Source of the DNA: JBBRLG01 sp038231495
GTDB lineage: Bacteria > Planctomycetota > Planctomycetia > Gemmatales > Gemmataceae
Length of the DNA: 12,993 nucleotides
Assembly (NCBI GenBank): GCA_038231495.1
Contig: JBBRLG010000168.1
Coordinates: 1-12,993 of the forward strand
Direction of reading: 5' to 3'
A program made the translations under genes and the position numbers. Numbering within the stretch: position 1 is the first letter of the stretch; each line of letters opens with the position of its first letter. The notes under the pieces were generated by a model. The model was given only the letters and a program-made list of their open reading frames with translations. It did not search any database and was not told the origin of the DNA. Shown here in pieces: positions 1 through 7,871 of the stretch.

Positions 1-3000
1 CAGCAGGTCGAGTCGGTAGCGGGCGCTCTTGCTTCCTTCTTGCGGGAGCGATCCTGCTGGGAGGTTGGGCAAGCGGCGATTGCCCCGCACAGGCTGACAA
101 GGCGGCCAAGCCGGACGGCGACAAGCCGCCCGTGCAGCCGGCACCTCCGCAGCCGAAAAAGGAAGAACGCAAAACCGTCACCTTCGCGATGGACGGCAAG
201 CCGTGGGCCAGCGTATTCAAGTGGCTCACCAATCAGACGGATAAAGAGGTCATGGGGCCCATTTTTCCGACGGGCACTTTCACGTTTATCGCCCCCGACA
301 ACAAGAAATACTCGATCCCGGAAGTGATCGACATTATCAACGCCGGGTTGCTCAGCAACAGCCAGACGCAAAAGTTCGTGCTGATCAACGGCCCGCGCAA
401 CTTCACCGTGGTGTCGGCCGAAGAAAAGATCGACCCGGTCCTGCTCCAGCGCATCAAGCCGGAGGAGTTGGACCAGCACGGCGAAACGGAAATCGTGTCG
501 ATGCTGATGCCGTTGAAGACCACGGTGGCGGAAGACATCGCCCCCATCCTCAAGCAGCTGAAAGGCCCGTTCGGCGAGGTGGTCGCTCTGCCGGTCGTCA
601 ACAAGCTGATTTTGCAGGACACCGTCGCCAACCTGAAAATCCTCCGCCAGACGATTCTGGAAATGGAGGACAACAAGGACGGCAATGCGGAAAGCATGTC
701 CTACGAGTGCAAGTACATCAGGCCGCGTCATGCCGTGGAAATCCTCAAGGAGCAGCTCGGCGACCCGCGGGCCATGGCCAACCAGATCGCGGCCGCGATG
801 AACCCCGGCGGCGGCGGCGACCCGCGCTTCGGCGGCGGTGGCGGCGGTTTCCAAGGCGATCCGCGCTTCGGCGGCGGCCAGCGCATCGCGGTCCCGACGG
901 CCAAGATTTCCAAGATGCACTTCATCAGCGTGGACGACCGCACGAACACGGTGCTGGTGTCCGGGCCTGCCGACAAGGTGGCGCTGGCCAAGGACATCAT
1001 GAAGCGCATTGACGTGAAATCGTACGCGGATCAGAAGGAAAACCGTGGCGGGGATTACACTCTGAAGCAGTACCTGGTTCCGGGCGGCAATGCCGAAGCG
1101 GTGGCCAAGGCGCTCCTGGAATCGTACAAGAATTCCCCGAACGTGCGGATTTCCAACTCCGGTAGCTCGGCGTTGCTCGTCTACGCCACGCCGGCCGATC
1201 AACTCGACATCTTCGCCCAAATCCCGGACGGCAAGGACACCGGTCTCAAGACCGAAAAGATCAACGCCGGCATCATGGACGCGGACAAGCTTGCGGACAT
1301 GCTCGGCAAAATGTTCGGCGACCCGGCCAAGGGTGGCGCTCCCATCATCACGGTCCATACGGAGTCGAACTCCATCCTCGTCCGCGGTTCCAGCATCCAG
1401 ATCACCGACGTGCAGAGTGCCGTCAACGAGATCACCGGCCAGGGGGCGACCGGCAAGCCCGGCTCGACGCAAACGGTGATTACGATCAAGGAAGGCAGCG
1501 CCACCGCTGTCGCCGAGGCGCTGGGTCGGGTCATGTCCCAGATGCGGAACAACCCGGTGCAGGTTATCTCGCCGAACGGCCCGGACGGCAAGTCGTCCAA
1601 CACGCTGCCGCCGATGGTGCCGCCCGCGTCCGACCGGCCGTCGGTGTTTCCGCCCTCGTCCGACCGGCCGCCCGTCAAGCCGATGGAGCGACCCCGCGAC
1701 GAGTCGCGCAACCAACTCGGCGGCACCGGGCGTTTGCTCGTGTCGGCCGACACCAACCAAATCGTCGATCCGCAGGAGCGTCCGAAGAACACGGATCGGC
1801 CGGCACCGACCGGCGCACCGATCATCATCACGCCGATCGGCAACAAGGTCTTCATCACCTGCCAGGACCCCGCGGTGCTGGCGTACGCCAACGAAATTTT
1901 ACGGGTGATGCTCAGCTCCACCGGTGACGGCGACTTCGAGCCGATCCGGTTGAAGAACGCCAACGCGGTGGAAATGGCCAAGCTGTTCGACCAGTGGTTC
2001 AACGGCACGAAGGCCGCGGCGGGCGGCCAACAGCAAAACCCGTTCGCCGCTTTTGGTATTGGCGGTGGCCGAGGAGGCGGCTTCCCGGGCGGCATGCAGC
2101 CCCCGGCGAACCCGACGGCCGACCGCATCCGCATCGTGGCCGATCCGTCCTCGAACACGCTGCTAGTCAAGGCCAGCGCGGTTGACATGCTCACCATCCG
2201 CAGCATGTTGGACAAGGTTCTCGACACCGGTATTGTGGATTCCAAGGCCGTGCAGAAGAATTGGATTTACCCGCTGAAGTTCGCGGACGCGACCAACGTG
2301 GCGAACGTCATCAAGGACGTTTACCGCGAGCAGATGAACGCGACCGCGACGGCCAGCACGGTGGGCGGCTTCCGCGGCATCAACCTGGCCCGTGCCCTTA
2401 GTGGCGGTTCCGACCCGAACCGCACCATCAGCCTATCCCTGGGCGTCGATGACAAGACGAATAGCCTCGTGTTCAACTGCTCCGAGTTGATGTACGACGA
2501 CATTAAGAGGCTCGTGAAAGACCTCGACGAGTCGGCGCAGGCTAACACTTCAGTCATCAAGGTCATCAAACTGGACATCGACCCGCAGGTGTTGCAAGAC
2601 GCCATGCTCGCCTTCCAGGGCAAGGCCGTTCCGGTCCGCACGAATACCCAACCGGGCAATAACCAAGGCGGCTTCCCCGGCGGCGGTGGCGGCCGTGGTG
2701 GCTTCCCTGGCGGCGGCGGTGGCTTCCCTGGCGGCGGTGGCGGCGGCATGTTCCCCGGCGGTGGTGGTGGTGGCTTCCCCGGTGGGGGCGGCGGTGGCTT
2801 CCCCGGCGGCGGTGGCGGCGGACGACCAGGTGGAGGTGGGGGCGGTAGACCTGCCTTCCCCGGTGGCGGTGGCCAGCGCTCGGGAGAACCCGATTTTTTC
2901 GGCGACCGGGTCAAGGATGACCCTCAGCCGTCTCTCCTCTTCGATCCGCACCACGACAGCACGGTTGCTGAGCAGTCCTCTTCGCAGTTGAATTCGGGCA

Positions 3001-6000
3001 GCCCGGCTGGCAGGAGCCAGCCGGCTGCCGGCGACATCCAAAACGTCGGCTTTCAAGAACAACCTCCCCGTCAGCCCGAACTCGTGCCGCCTCCGCGGCT
3101 GGGGGACGCGCCGCCCGGACCGGGCATCTCGATTCCACCCGGACCGTTTTCCGCCGAGCCGTTGCCGGAAGCGGGCCTGCTCATCCTCCGGGCACGCAAC
3201 ATGGAAGAAATGCGGCAACTGGAAGCTTTGATCAAGGTCATCCAGGGTAGCGTCCCGGCCTCGAACGTCGCGATCGAAGTGGTGCAGCTAAAGTCCGCCG
3301 ACGCCACCAGCGTCGTGACCATCCTGAATCAGCTGTACTCGCGCGTCAACGTGAACGCCGCGGGCAACTCTACCGGGCTTAATTCACCGACGACTTCGCA
3401 GACGCAATTGCCAGGCGGCGGCAACATCACGCAGACGCAGCAGCGGCCGGCCTCGGTGTTCTTGCTGCCGTTGCCCCGGCAAAACTCGATCCTGGTGGCC
3501 GTACCGCAGGCGCGGATGGCCGACATCAAAAAAGAGATCGCGAAGTTGGACGTGCCGGCGGCGCCGGCCGCGCAGGCGACGGCGTTCCCTCTCCGCAAGG
3601 CGTCGGCTTCGCGGATGTCGCAGGTCATCACGCAGTTCTGGGGCAGCCGCTATCCGCCGGAAACCGCGGTCGGCAACCAGATTCGCGTCACCTTCGACGA
3701 CAGCAGCAACACGGTCTTCGTGCAGGCGGCCCCCGCCGACCTGGCAGAGATTAGCGATCTGATTAAGAGGATCGACAGTTCGGAGTCGGGGGGGATCAAC
3801 GACCTGCGCATTCGCAAGTTGAAGTTCGCCAGCGCCGAGGATCTCGCGCAGATTCTTCAAAAGGCGATCAACGACTCGGTCGTGCCGTTGTCGCCCTTAC
3901 CGACGGCGCCCGCGGGCGGTGCCGGTGCCGGCGGCTTCGGCGGGGCGGGAGGTGCCGGCGGCTTTGCCGGTGGTGCCGGCGGCGGCGCGGGCGGCGGCAT
4001 CGCCGGCCAAAATCGGCCCGGCGCGGCGACCGGCACGCAGACCACGGTCCCGGCGGGCATCACGACGCGGTCAAGCTCACTCCGCTTCATCACGACCGGC
4101 CCCGACGGCGTGGTGCAGTCGGGTTATCTCGAAGATGTCCACATCACGCCGGAGTTGCGGACCAACAGCCTGTTGCTGTCGGCCCCCGAAAAGACGATGC
4201 AGCTTTTGTGGAAGCTCATCGACGAACTCGACGTACTGCCTAATTACAGCGCCAGCATCAAGGTCTTCACCCTGAAAAAGGCCGACGCGGCCTCGGTCGC
4301 CAACACGCTGCAATCGCTGTTCCTCGGCACGACGACCACCGGCGCCGCGCGGCCGGGCGGCGGGTTGCCCGGTGCCAACACGGGCGCGCCGGGTGCCGCC
4401 AACCAGACGCGGCCCCTCGTGCCGATCGAAGGCTCGGGGAACGCCCCGGGTGCCGGCCTGATCGACTTGCGCATCAACATCGACGACCGCACCAACAGCA
4501 TCATCATTGTCGGACCCCCCGGCGAGCTGGAAGTGATCAACGCCATCGTGCAGCGGCTCGACAACGAAGTGCAGTTGCGGCACAACCAGGTCTACCACCT
4601 CAAGAACGCGCCGGCCGTGGACGTGGCCAACGCCCTGAACAGCTTCCTGACAAGCTCCCTCACGGCCCAGGTCGCGGGGCAGGCGTCCATCGGCTTCCAG
4701 ACGGTGTTGCAGCAAGTCGTCATCGTGCCGGAGCCGATCACCAACAAGCTGCTCATCAGCGCGACCGACAAGTACTTTGGCGAGTTGTGCCGGCTGATTG
4801 CCGAGTTGGACGCCGAGGCGCCGCAGGTCGTCATCCAGGTGTTGATCGCCGAGGTGGACCTGAACGACACCGACGAGTTCGGCGTCGAACTCGGTCTGCA
4901 AAGTCCGGTCCTGTTCCAGCGGGGCATCATCCCCGCGTCGTTCGCCTCGAACTTCGCTAACGGCGGCAGCGTCGGCTACACGGCCGCGACAACGGGGACC
5001 ACCCTCGTGCCGGCGGGCGTCACGGTCAACAACAGCATCAACCCCAGCGCGGTGCCGGGGTTGAATTTCAACAACCCGGGGCTGGCCCTGGGCAGCAACC
5101 CGCTCGTCGCCCCGGCGACGGTCGGCCTGCAAGGGTTGGGCAGCCTGGGCGTCGGCCGCGTGTCGCCGACCAGCGGCATCGGCGGCTTCGTCTTCTCCGC
5201 GGCGAGTGACAGTTTCAACCTGCTCATCCGTTCGTTGAAGACGCAAGGCCGCATCGAACTGCTCAGCCGGCCCCAGGTCATGACGATGGACAACCAGACG
5301 GCCCGCGTCTTTGCCGGCCAGGTGTTCCCCATCGTCAACGGCAGCAACGTGACGCCAACGGGCGTTATCACAGCTTCCGTGACGCCGACGCCGGTCGGCG
5401 TGCAATTGAACGTGACGCCGCGCATCTCGCCCGACGGCAAGATCATCATGCGGGTCACGCCGGAAGTGTCGTCCACCTCGCCGACGAACGTTTCGCTGGG
5501 CAACGGCGTGACGGCGACGGCAATCAACCAGCAGACGGTGGACACGACGGTGATCGCCGGCGACGGCGAGACGGTGGCGCTGGGCGGCCTCATCACCAGG
5601 CGCGACTCGAAGGCGGAGAACAAGATTCCGTGGTTCGGCGACCTGCCCGGCGTCGGCGCCTTGTTCCGCTACCGGACGCAGGGCAAGACCAAGCAGGAAC
5701 TGTTAATCATCATGACGCCGCACATCGTGCGCAACCGCATGGAGGCGGATCGCATCCTGGCGGAAGAGCGGACGCGCATCGACTGGGTTACGGGGGATGT
5801 ACTCCGCGTCCACGGCACCAGCGGCATGGAACCGATCCTGCCGCCCCGTGGGGGCAGCTTGCCGGGCGTCGCACCGATCCCCGGCATCAACGGCGGGTCG
5901 GGTGGGGTCTGTGTACCAGCAAACCAAGGCCCGTCGGTCGTGATTCCGCCGGCCCAACCACTGACTTTGCCGGGGGTGGCGCCGATGCCGCCGCTGCCGA

Positions 6001-6329
6001 CGCCGGTGGAAGTGCCGTTGCCCCGCCGCCTGCCGGGGGGTAACGATCAGGGCCAGCAGGGGCCGACCCTGAACCCGGCCGCGCCACTGCCCCAAGGCCC
6101 GTCGTCTGTGCCGATGTCGGCGTTCGTGCCGCTGCCGCCGAACGGGTCGCCGTCTGCCGTCATCACATCGGTGCAGAGTGCGCCCACGGGTCCGGAAAGC
6201 GGTTACGGGCCGAACGCGGCGAAAATGACAACGCTTACGACGCCCCTGATTCCGGTAGCGCAGGACGCGCAACCGGCCGCCCCTCAAGGTAAGGAGACCG
6301 AGCGATGGCGCCTCTTCCCCAAACGCTAG
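1..6329 (+). CDS. Giant GspD-like secretin (outer-membrane secretion pore), 5' end outside window
   Basis: Partial gene. The frame is open to the window edge (first full codon at 3) and has no ATG, GTG or TTG before the GTG at 132, so the true start lies upstream. Residues counted from base 3: 3-31 are the rest of a Sec signal peptide (hydrophobic core 10-25, likely cleavage after AQA at 31); 58-145 an N0-like domain; about 163-1606 roughly thirteen N1-type ring domains, many ending in a variant of DDRTNTVLVSG plus a helix; 1607-1911 the secretin pore domain (VVIQVLIAEVDLNDTDEFGV, then LLSRPQVMTMDNQTARVFAG, IPWFGDLPGVGALFRYRT and ELLIIMTPHIV); 1912-2108 a Pro-rich tail. A usual GspD has N0-N3 and about 650-700 residues. 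By family it forms the outer-membrane channel of a type II secretion or pilus-like machine. I see no AMIN domain, which argues against PilQ. Domain borders were set by eye; the secretin call is secure. Confidence 0.95.
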   Translation, partial: AGRVGSGRSCFLLAGAILLGGWASGDCPAQADKAAKPDGDKPPVQPAPPQPKKEERKTVTFAMDGKPWASVFKWLTNQTDKEVMGPIFPTGTFTFIAPDNKKYSIPEVIDIINAGLLSNSQTQKFVLINGPRNFTVVSAEEKIDPVLLQRIKPEELDQHGETEIVSMLMPLKTTVAEDIAPILKQLKGPFGEVVALPVVNKLILQDTVANLKILRQTILEMEDNKDGNAESMSYECKYIRPRHAVEILKEQLGDPRAMANQIAAAMNPGGGGDPRFGGGGGGFQGDPRFGGGQRIAVPTAKISKMHFISVDDRTNTVLVSGPADKVALAKDIMKRIDVKSYADQKENRGGDYTLKQYLVPGGNAEAVAKALLESYKNSPNVRISNSGSSALLVYATPADQLDIFAQIPDGKDTGLKTEKINAGIMDADKLADMLGKMFGDPAKGGAPIITVHTESNSILVRGSSIQITDVQSAVNEITGQGATGKPGSTQTVITIKEGSATAVAEALGRVMSQMRNNPVQVISPNGPDGKSSNTLPPMVPPASDRPSVFPPSSDRPPVKPMERPRDESRNQLGGTGRLLVSADTNQIVDPQERPKNTDRPAPTGAPIIITPIGNKVFITCQDPAVLAYANEILRVMLSSTGDGDFEPIRLKNANAVEMAKLFDQWFNGTKAAAGGQQQNPFAAFGIGGGRGGGFPGGMQPPANPTADRIRIVADPSSNTLLVKASAVDMLTIRSMLDKVLDTGIVDSKAVQKNWIYPLKFADATNVANVIKDVYREQMNATATASTVGGFRGINLARALSGGSDPNRTISLSLGVDDKTNSLVFNCSELMYDDIKRLVKDLDESAQANTSVIKVIKLDIDPQVLQDAMLAFQGKAVPVRTNTQPGNNQGGFPGGGGGRGGFPGGGGGFPGGGGGGMFPGGGGGGFPGGGGGGFPGGGGGGRPGGGGGGRPAFPGGGGQRSGEPDFFGDRVKDDPQPSLLFDPHHDSTVAEQSSSQLNSGSPAGRSQPAAGDIQNVGFQEQPPRQPELVPPPRLGDAPPGPGISIPPGPFSAEPLPEAGLLILRARNMEEMRQLEALIKVIQGSVPASNVAIEVVQLKSADATSVVTILNQLYSRVNVNAAGNSTGLNSPTTSQTQLPGGGNITQTQQRPASVFLLPLPRQNSILVAVPQARMADIKKEIAKLDVPAAPAAQATAFPLRKASASRMSQVITQFWGSRYPPETAVGNQIRVTFDDSSNTVFVQAAPADLAEISDLIKRIDSSESGGINDLRIRKLKFASAEDLAQILQKAINDSVVPLSPLPTAPAGGAGAGGFGGAGGAGGFAGGAGGGAGGGIAGQNRPGAATGTQTTVPAGITTRSSSLRFITTGPDGVVQSGYLEDVHITPELRTNSLLLSAPEKTMQLLWKLIDELDVLPNYSASIKVFTLKKADAASVANTLQSLFLGTTTTGAARPGGGLPGANTGAPGAANQTRPLVPIEGSGNAPGAGLIDLRINIDDRTNSIIIVGPPGELEVINAIVQRLDNEVQLRHNQVYHLKNAPAVDVANALNSFLTSSLTAQVAGQASIGFQTVLQQVVIVPEPITNKLLISATDKYFGELCRLIAELDAEAPQVVIQVLIAEVDLNDTDEFGVELGLQSPVLFQRGIIPASFASNFANGGSVGYTAATTGTTLVPAGVTVNNSINPSAVPGLNFNNPGLALGSNPLVAPATVGLQGLGSLGVGRVSPTSGIGGFVFSAASDSFNLLIRSLKTQGRIELLSRPQVMTMDNQTARVFAGQVFPIVNGSNVTPTGVITASVTPTPVGVQLNVTPRISPDGKIIMRVTPEVSSTSPTNVSLGNGVTATAINQQTVDTTVIAGDGETVALGGLITRRDSKAENKIPWFGDLPGVGALFRYRTQGKTKQELLIIMTPHIVRNRMEADRILAEERTRIDWVTGDVLRVHGTSGMEPILPPRGGSLPGVAPIPGINGGSGGVCVPANQGPSVVIPPAQPLTLPGVAPMPPLPTPVEVPLPRRLPGGNDQGQQGPTLNPAAPLPQGPSSVPMSAFVPLPPNGSPSAVITSVQSAPTGPESGYGPNAAKMTTLTTPLIPVAQDAQPAAPQGKETERWRLFPKR
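2667..2874 (+). repeat. In-frame glycine-rich minisatellite within the secretin gene
   Basis: About 200 bases of imperfect GGC/GGT-rich units encode seven FPG motifs, each followed by runs of Gly (FPGGGGGG type), then RPGGGGGG. The insert lies within the eighth N1-type domain of the secretin. Its two halves (starting near VIKVIKLDIDP and near GLLILRARNMEEM) are separated by this stretch plus a Pro/Ser/Gln-rich linker up to about 3165. Homopolymer-like codon repeats of this kind are prone to copy-number change. Confidence 0.9.
6291..6296 (+). promoter_or_regulatory. Strong Shine-Dalgarno site inside the secretin 3' end
   Basis: The sequence AAGGAG lies 8 bases before the ATG at 6305, inside the last codons of the secretin gene. 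It fixes the lipoprotein start and suggests translational coupling with the secretin. Confidence 0.85.
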
Positions 6330-7102
6330 TTCCCGTTCGCCGCGCGTCGTCCCGGTGGCTTATCCTCCTGGCGCCGCTGGTATTGTGGTCGGTCGGGTGC
6401 GAGACCCTGCACTCCGCCAAGCCGGTCGCCGCACTGCCCCCGGCGGGGCAAGCGGGAGAGGTGATGGCGATGTGGAACCAGAACGTCGTCTTCGCCCCAG
6501 ACCCGGCCAACCACGGCCGTTCGACCCCGGCGCTGACCGGCCGTGTCTACCTGTTCGACGGGCAGACAGACGGCATGGTGGTGGTCGATGGCATGATGAC
6601 TGTCGCTCTGTATGAAGAGCACCCGCAGCTGGGGCCGGACGGCGCGCCGGTGCCCTTGGAAATGTGGAAAATCACGCCGGAGTGCTTGAAACTGTCGGCG
6701 CGGAAGGACAACGGCGTCGGCTGGGGCTATTCGATCGGCCTGCCGTGGACGACGTACCGGCAAGACATCGGCCGCATCCAGCTCCAGGTTATGTTCAAGC
6801 CAACGAAGGACGGGATGCCTCTGTACCGGGACAGCGGCCTGTTGACCTTGCAGAACAACGGCAGCAACAGCCAAATAGCGGCCCAGGCCAACGCCAGCCA
6901 CCAGGCGCTGCCGCCGGTAACCGGCAGCGGCGTGACGCTGGCAAGCGGTTACGCGGCCCCAGGGTTCACGCCGGCCACCGTGAACGGCCCGCAAGCGACA
7001 CCGCAGTTTACGACCGGCTACGGCCCCCAAGGGCAATCGTTCGGTAACGCTCCGAGCCCGTCCGGGCTGATCCAGGTCAATGCCGGCGGTAAACCGCAGT
7101 AA
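6305..7102 (+). CDS. Probable lipoprotein of unknown family, coupled to the secretin
   Basis: 265 aa. ATG at 6305 follows an AAGGAG site by 8 bases and overlaps the secretin gene by 25 bases in another frame, so the two are almost certainly co-transcribed and probably translationally coupled. Residues 1-17 are basic and 18-31 hydrophobic (RWLILLAPLVLWSVGC), with Cys32 as candidate lipidation site. The lipobox is imperfect: Ser, not Leu/Val/Ile, at -3. Residues about 75-187 look like a compact beta-rich domain (LTGRVYLFDGQTDGMVVVDG, LEMWKITPECLKLSARKDNG, IGRIQLQVMFKP). From 188 on the chain is Gln, Asn, Gly, Pro and Ser-rich and probably disordered. I do not recognise the family. The context suggests an envelope partner of the secretin, for example a pilotin-like or stabilising lipoprotein; that role is inferred only from position. 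Confidence 0.85.
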   Translation: MAPLPQTLVPVRRASSRWLILLAPLVLWSVGCETLHSAKPVAALPPAGQAGEVMAMWNQNVVFAPDPANHGRSTPALTGRVYLFDGQTDGMVVVDGMMTVALYEEHPQLGPDGAPVPLEMWKITPECLKLSARKDNGVGWGYSIGLPWTTYRQDIGRIQLQVMFKPTKDGMPLYRDSGLLTLQNNGSNSQIAAQANASHQALPPVTGSGVTLASGYAAPGFTPATVNGPQATPQFTTGYGPQGQSFGNAPSPSGLIQVNAGGKPQ

Positions 7103-7133
7103 AGCGTAACGCCCTGTGCGTTGCGAACGCCAG

Positions 7134-7193
7134 GCCCGCGCGGGTCCGATGGTGTGGAGCATAACTCCCATCGCCGGCCCGCGCGGGCTTTTT
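7134..7193 (+). terminator. Strong rho-independent terminator after the secretin/lipoprotein unit
   Basis: GCCCGCGCGGG at 7134-7144 pairs with CCCGCGCGGGC at 7178-7188, and inside it CGATGG (7147-7152) pairs with CCATCG (7168-7173). TTTTT follows at 7189-7193. It begins 31 bases after the lipoprotein stop. The last 12 bases of the stem (7177-7188) are also palindromic by themselves. Confidence 0.9.
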
Positions 7194-7224
7194 CGGTTGT
7201 GGCGGGTGCTAGTTGCCCGTCGGC

Positions 7225-7295
7225 CGTAGCCGCAAGCGGCTCGCTTGCTGGCTTCTGCGCGGGTTCAGCCGGCAAGCGAGCCGCTTGCGGCTACG
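7225..7295. repeat. Long hairpin repeat 1 (REP-like)
   Basis: A perfect 24-bp inverted repeat, with arms 7225-7248 (starting CGTAGCCGCAAGCGGC) and 7272-7295, extends through one G-T step to about 29 bp around a 13-base loop. There is no T-tract, so it is not a standard terminator. The form resembles dispersed palindromic repeats; whether other copies exist cannot be seen here. Confidence 0.85.
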
Positions 7296-7306
7296 ACAAT
7301 TAGCTT

Positions 7307-7375
7307 GGCGAGCGGCGGACGATAGTCCGCCGTGGCTACCACGCGACTACGGCGGACTTTCGTCCGCCGCTCGCC
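7307..7375. repeat. Long hairpin repeat 2 (REP-like), different sequence
   Basis: Arms 7307-7333 (starting GGCGAGCGGCGGACGA) and 7349-7375 form a 27-bp stem with one mismatch (T at 7323 against T at 7359) around a 15-base loop. It lies 11 bases from hairpin 1 but shares no sequence with it. The bases that follow (7376-7521) hold only a weak TTGACA at 7397 without a convincing -10; I see nothing else there. Confidence 0.85.
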
Positions 7376-7521
7376 ACTGCTGCGCATTCGATTCGCTTGA
7401 CAAGGGGTTGTATTTGAAGAATGCTTTGGCAGGGTTGCGCCGGTCCGCATAATCGGGTCGAAGGTAGAGGACAAAAAGGCAGCAAAGGGACGAAACCCAG
7501 CCGGATTCAGCCGAAAGTTGC

Positions 7522-7550
7522 TTGACACAACTGGCCAGTTGACCTAAATT
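7522..7550 (+). promoter_or_regulatory. Sigma-70-type promoter with a palindromic operator in its spacer
   Basis: TTGACA (7522-7527), a 17-base spacer, then TAAATT (7545-7550): a perfect -35 and a 4/6 -10. The spacer holds a perfect 14-bp palindrome, CAACTGGCCAGTTG (7528-7541), placed so that a bound dimer would block RNA polymerase. Transcription would start near 7557 and run through the leader into the activator gene at 7872. The promoter match is good; the operator role is inferred. Confidence 0.65.
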
Positions 7551-7563
7551 CTACTTTCCACTC

Positions 7564-7586
7564 AAACTAGCTCCGTTCGCTAGTTT
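7564..7586 (+). promoter_or_regulatory. Hairpin at the 5' end of the activator leader
   Basis: AAACTAGC (7564-7571) and GCTAGTTT (7579-7586) form a perfect 8-bp inverted repeat with a 7-base loop, starting about 7 bases after the expected transcription start. It could be a transcript-stabilising stem or a second protein-binding site. Confidence 0.5.
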
Positions 7587-7601
7587 AACACGGGGACGTG
7601 C

Positions 7602-7697
7602 ATGACGCACAAAACAGGAACGGGAGACGCCGCCGTCACGGCGGTCGTTCTCTTGCTGCTTGGCCCAGGTTTGTTCGCAACAACTTACCTCCCGTAA
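7602..7697 (+). CDS. Possible 31-aa leader peptide or small membrane protein
   Basis: ATG at 7602 to TAA at 7695 encodes 31 residues: a polar start MTHKTGTGDAA followed by a hydrophobic stretch (VTAVVLLLLGPGLFA) long enough for one membrane span. It lies in the long leader between the promoter at 7522 and the activator at 7872. The only upstream ribosome binding candidate is GGGGA at 7592-7596. It could also be chance. From 7698 to 7871 I see nothing further apart from the activator's own start region. Confidence 0.25.
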   Translation: MTHKTGTGDAAVTAVVLLLLGPGLFATTYLP

Positions 7698-7871
7698 CAG
7701 ACTCTCCGGTTCGTCGAGACGGGTGAGCGGTGCGTAATGGCCCGCGTCGGCTGACGGACCCTTGGGGGTCGTAATCCGAACGCGCGCCGGTCCCGACCTG
7801 CGCGACGGAGTGTGATTCATTCGACTGCCGAACCCTGCGCCGGGCGGACGCGGTCAGTTGGGAGCAACGTG

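Noticed and set aside
132..134. GTG at 132 as the secretin start
   Set aside because: The frame is open upstream and encodes a signal-peptide core just before it, so starting here would remove the export signal an outer-membrane secretin needs.
2321..2914. Minus-strand frame rich in proline opposite the Gly-rich repeat
   Set aside because: The poly-Pro is simply the complement of the GGC/GGT repeat.
4077..5405. Long open frame on the minus strand opposite the secretin pore domain (442 aa)
   Set aside because: It lies antisense to a clearly conserved coding region, has Arg/Asp/His-heavy composition typical of GC-rich reverse frames, and shows no motif.
7397..7425. Second promoter with TTGACA at 7397
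   Set aside because: No -10 better than 3 of 6 at suitable spacing; the promoter at 7522 is far better.
7429..7440. Sigma-54 promoter (TGGCAGGGTTGC)
   Set aside because: The GG-to-GC spacing is three bases too short for a -24/-12 site.
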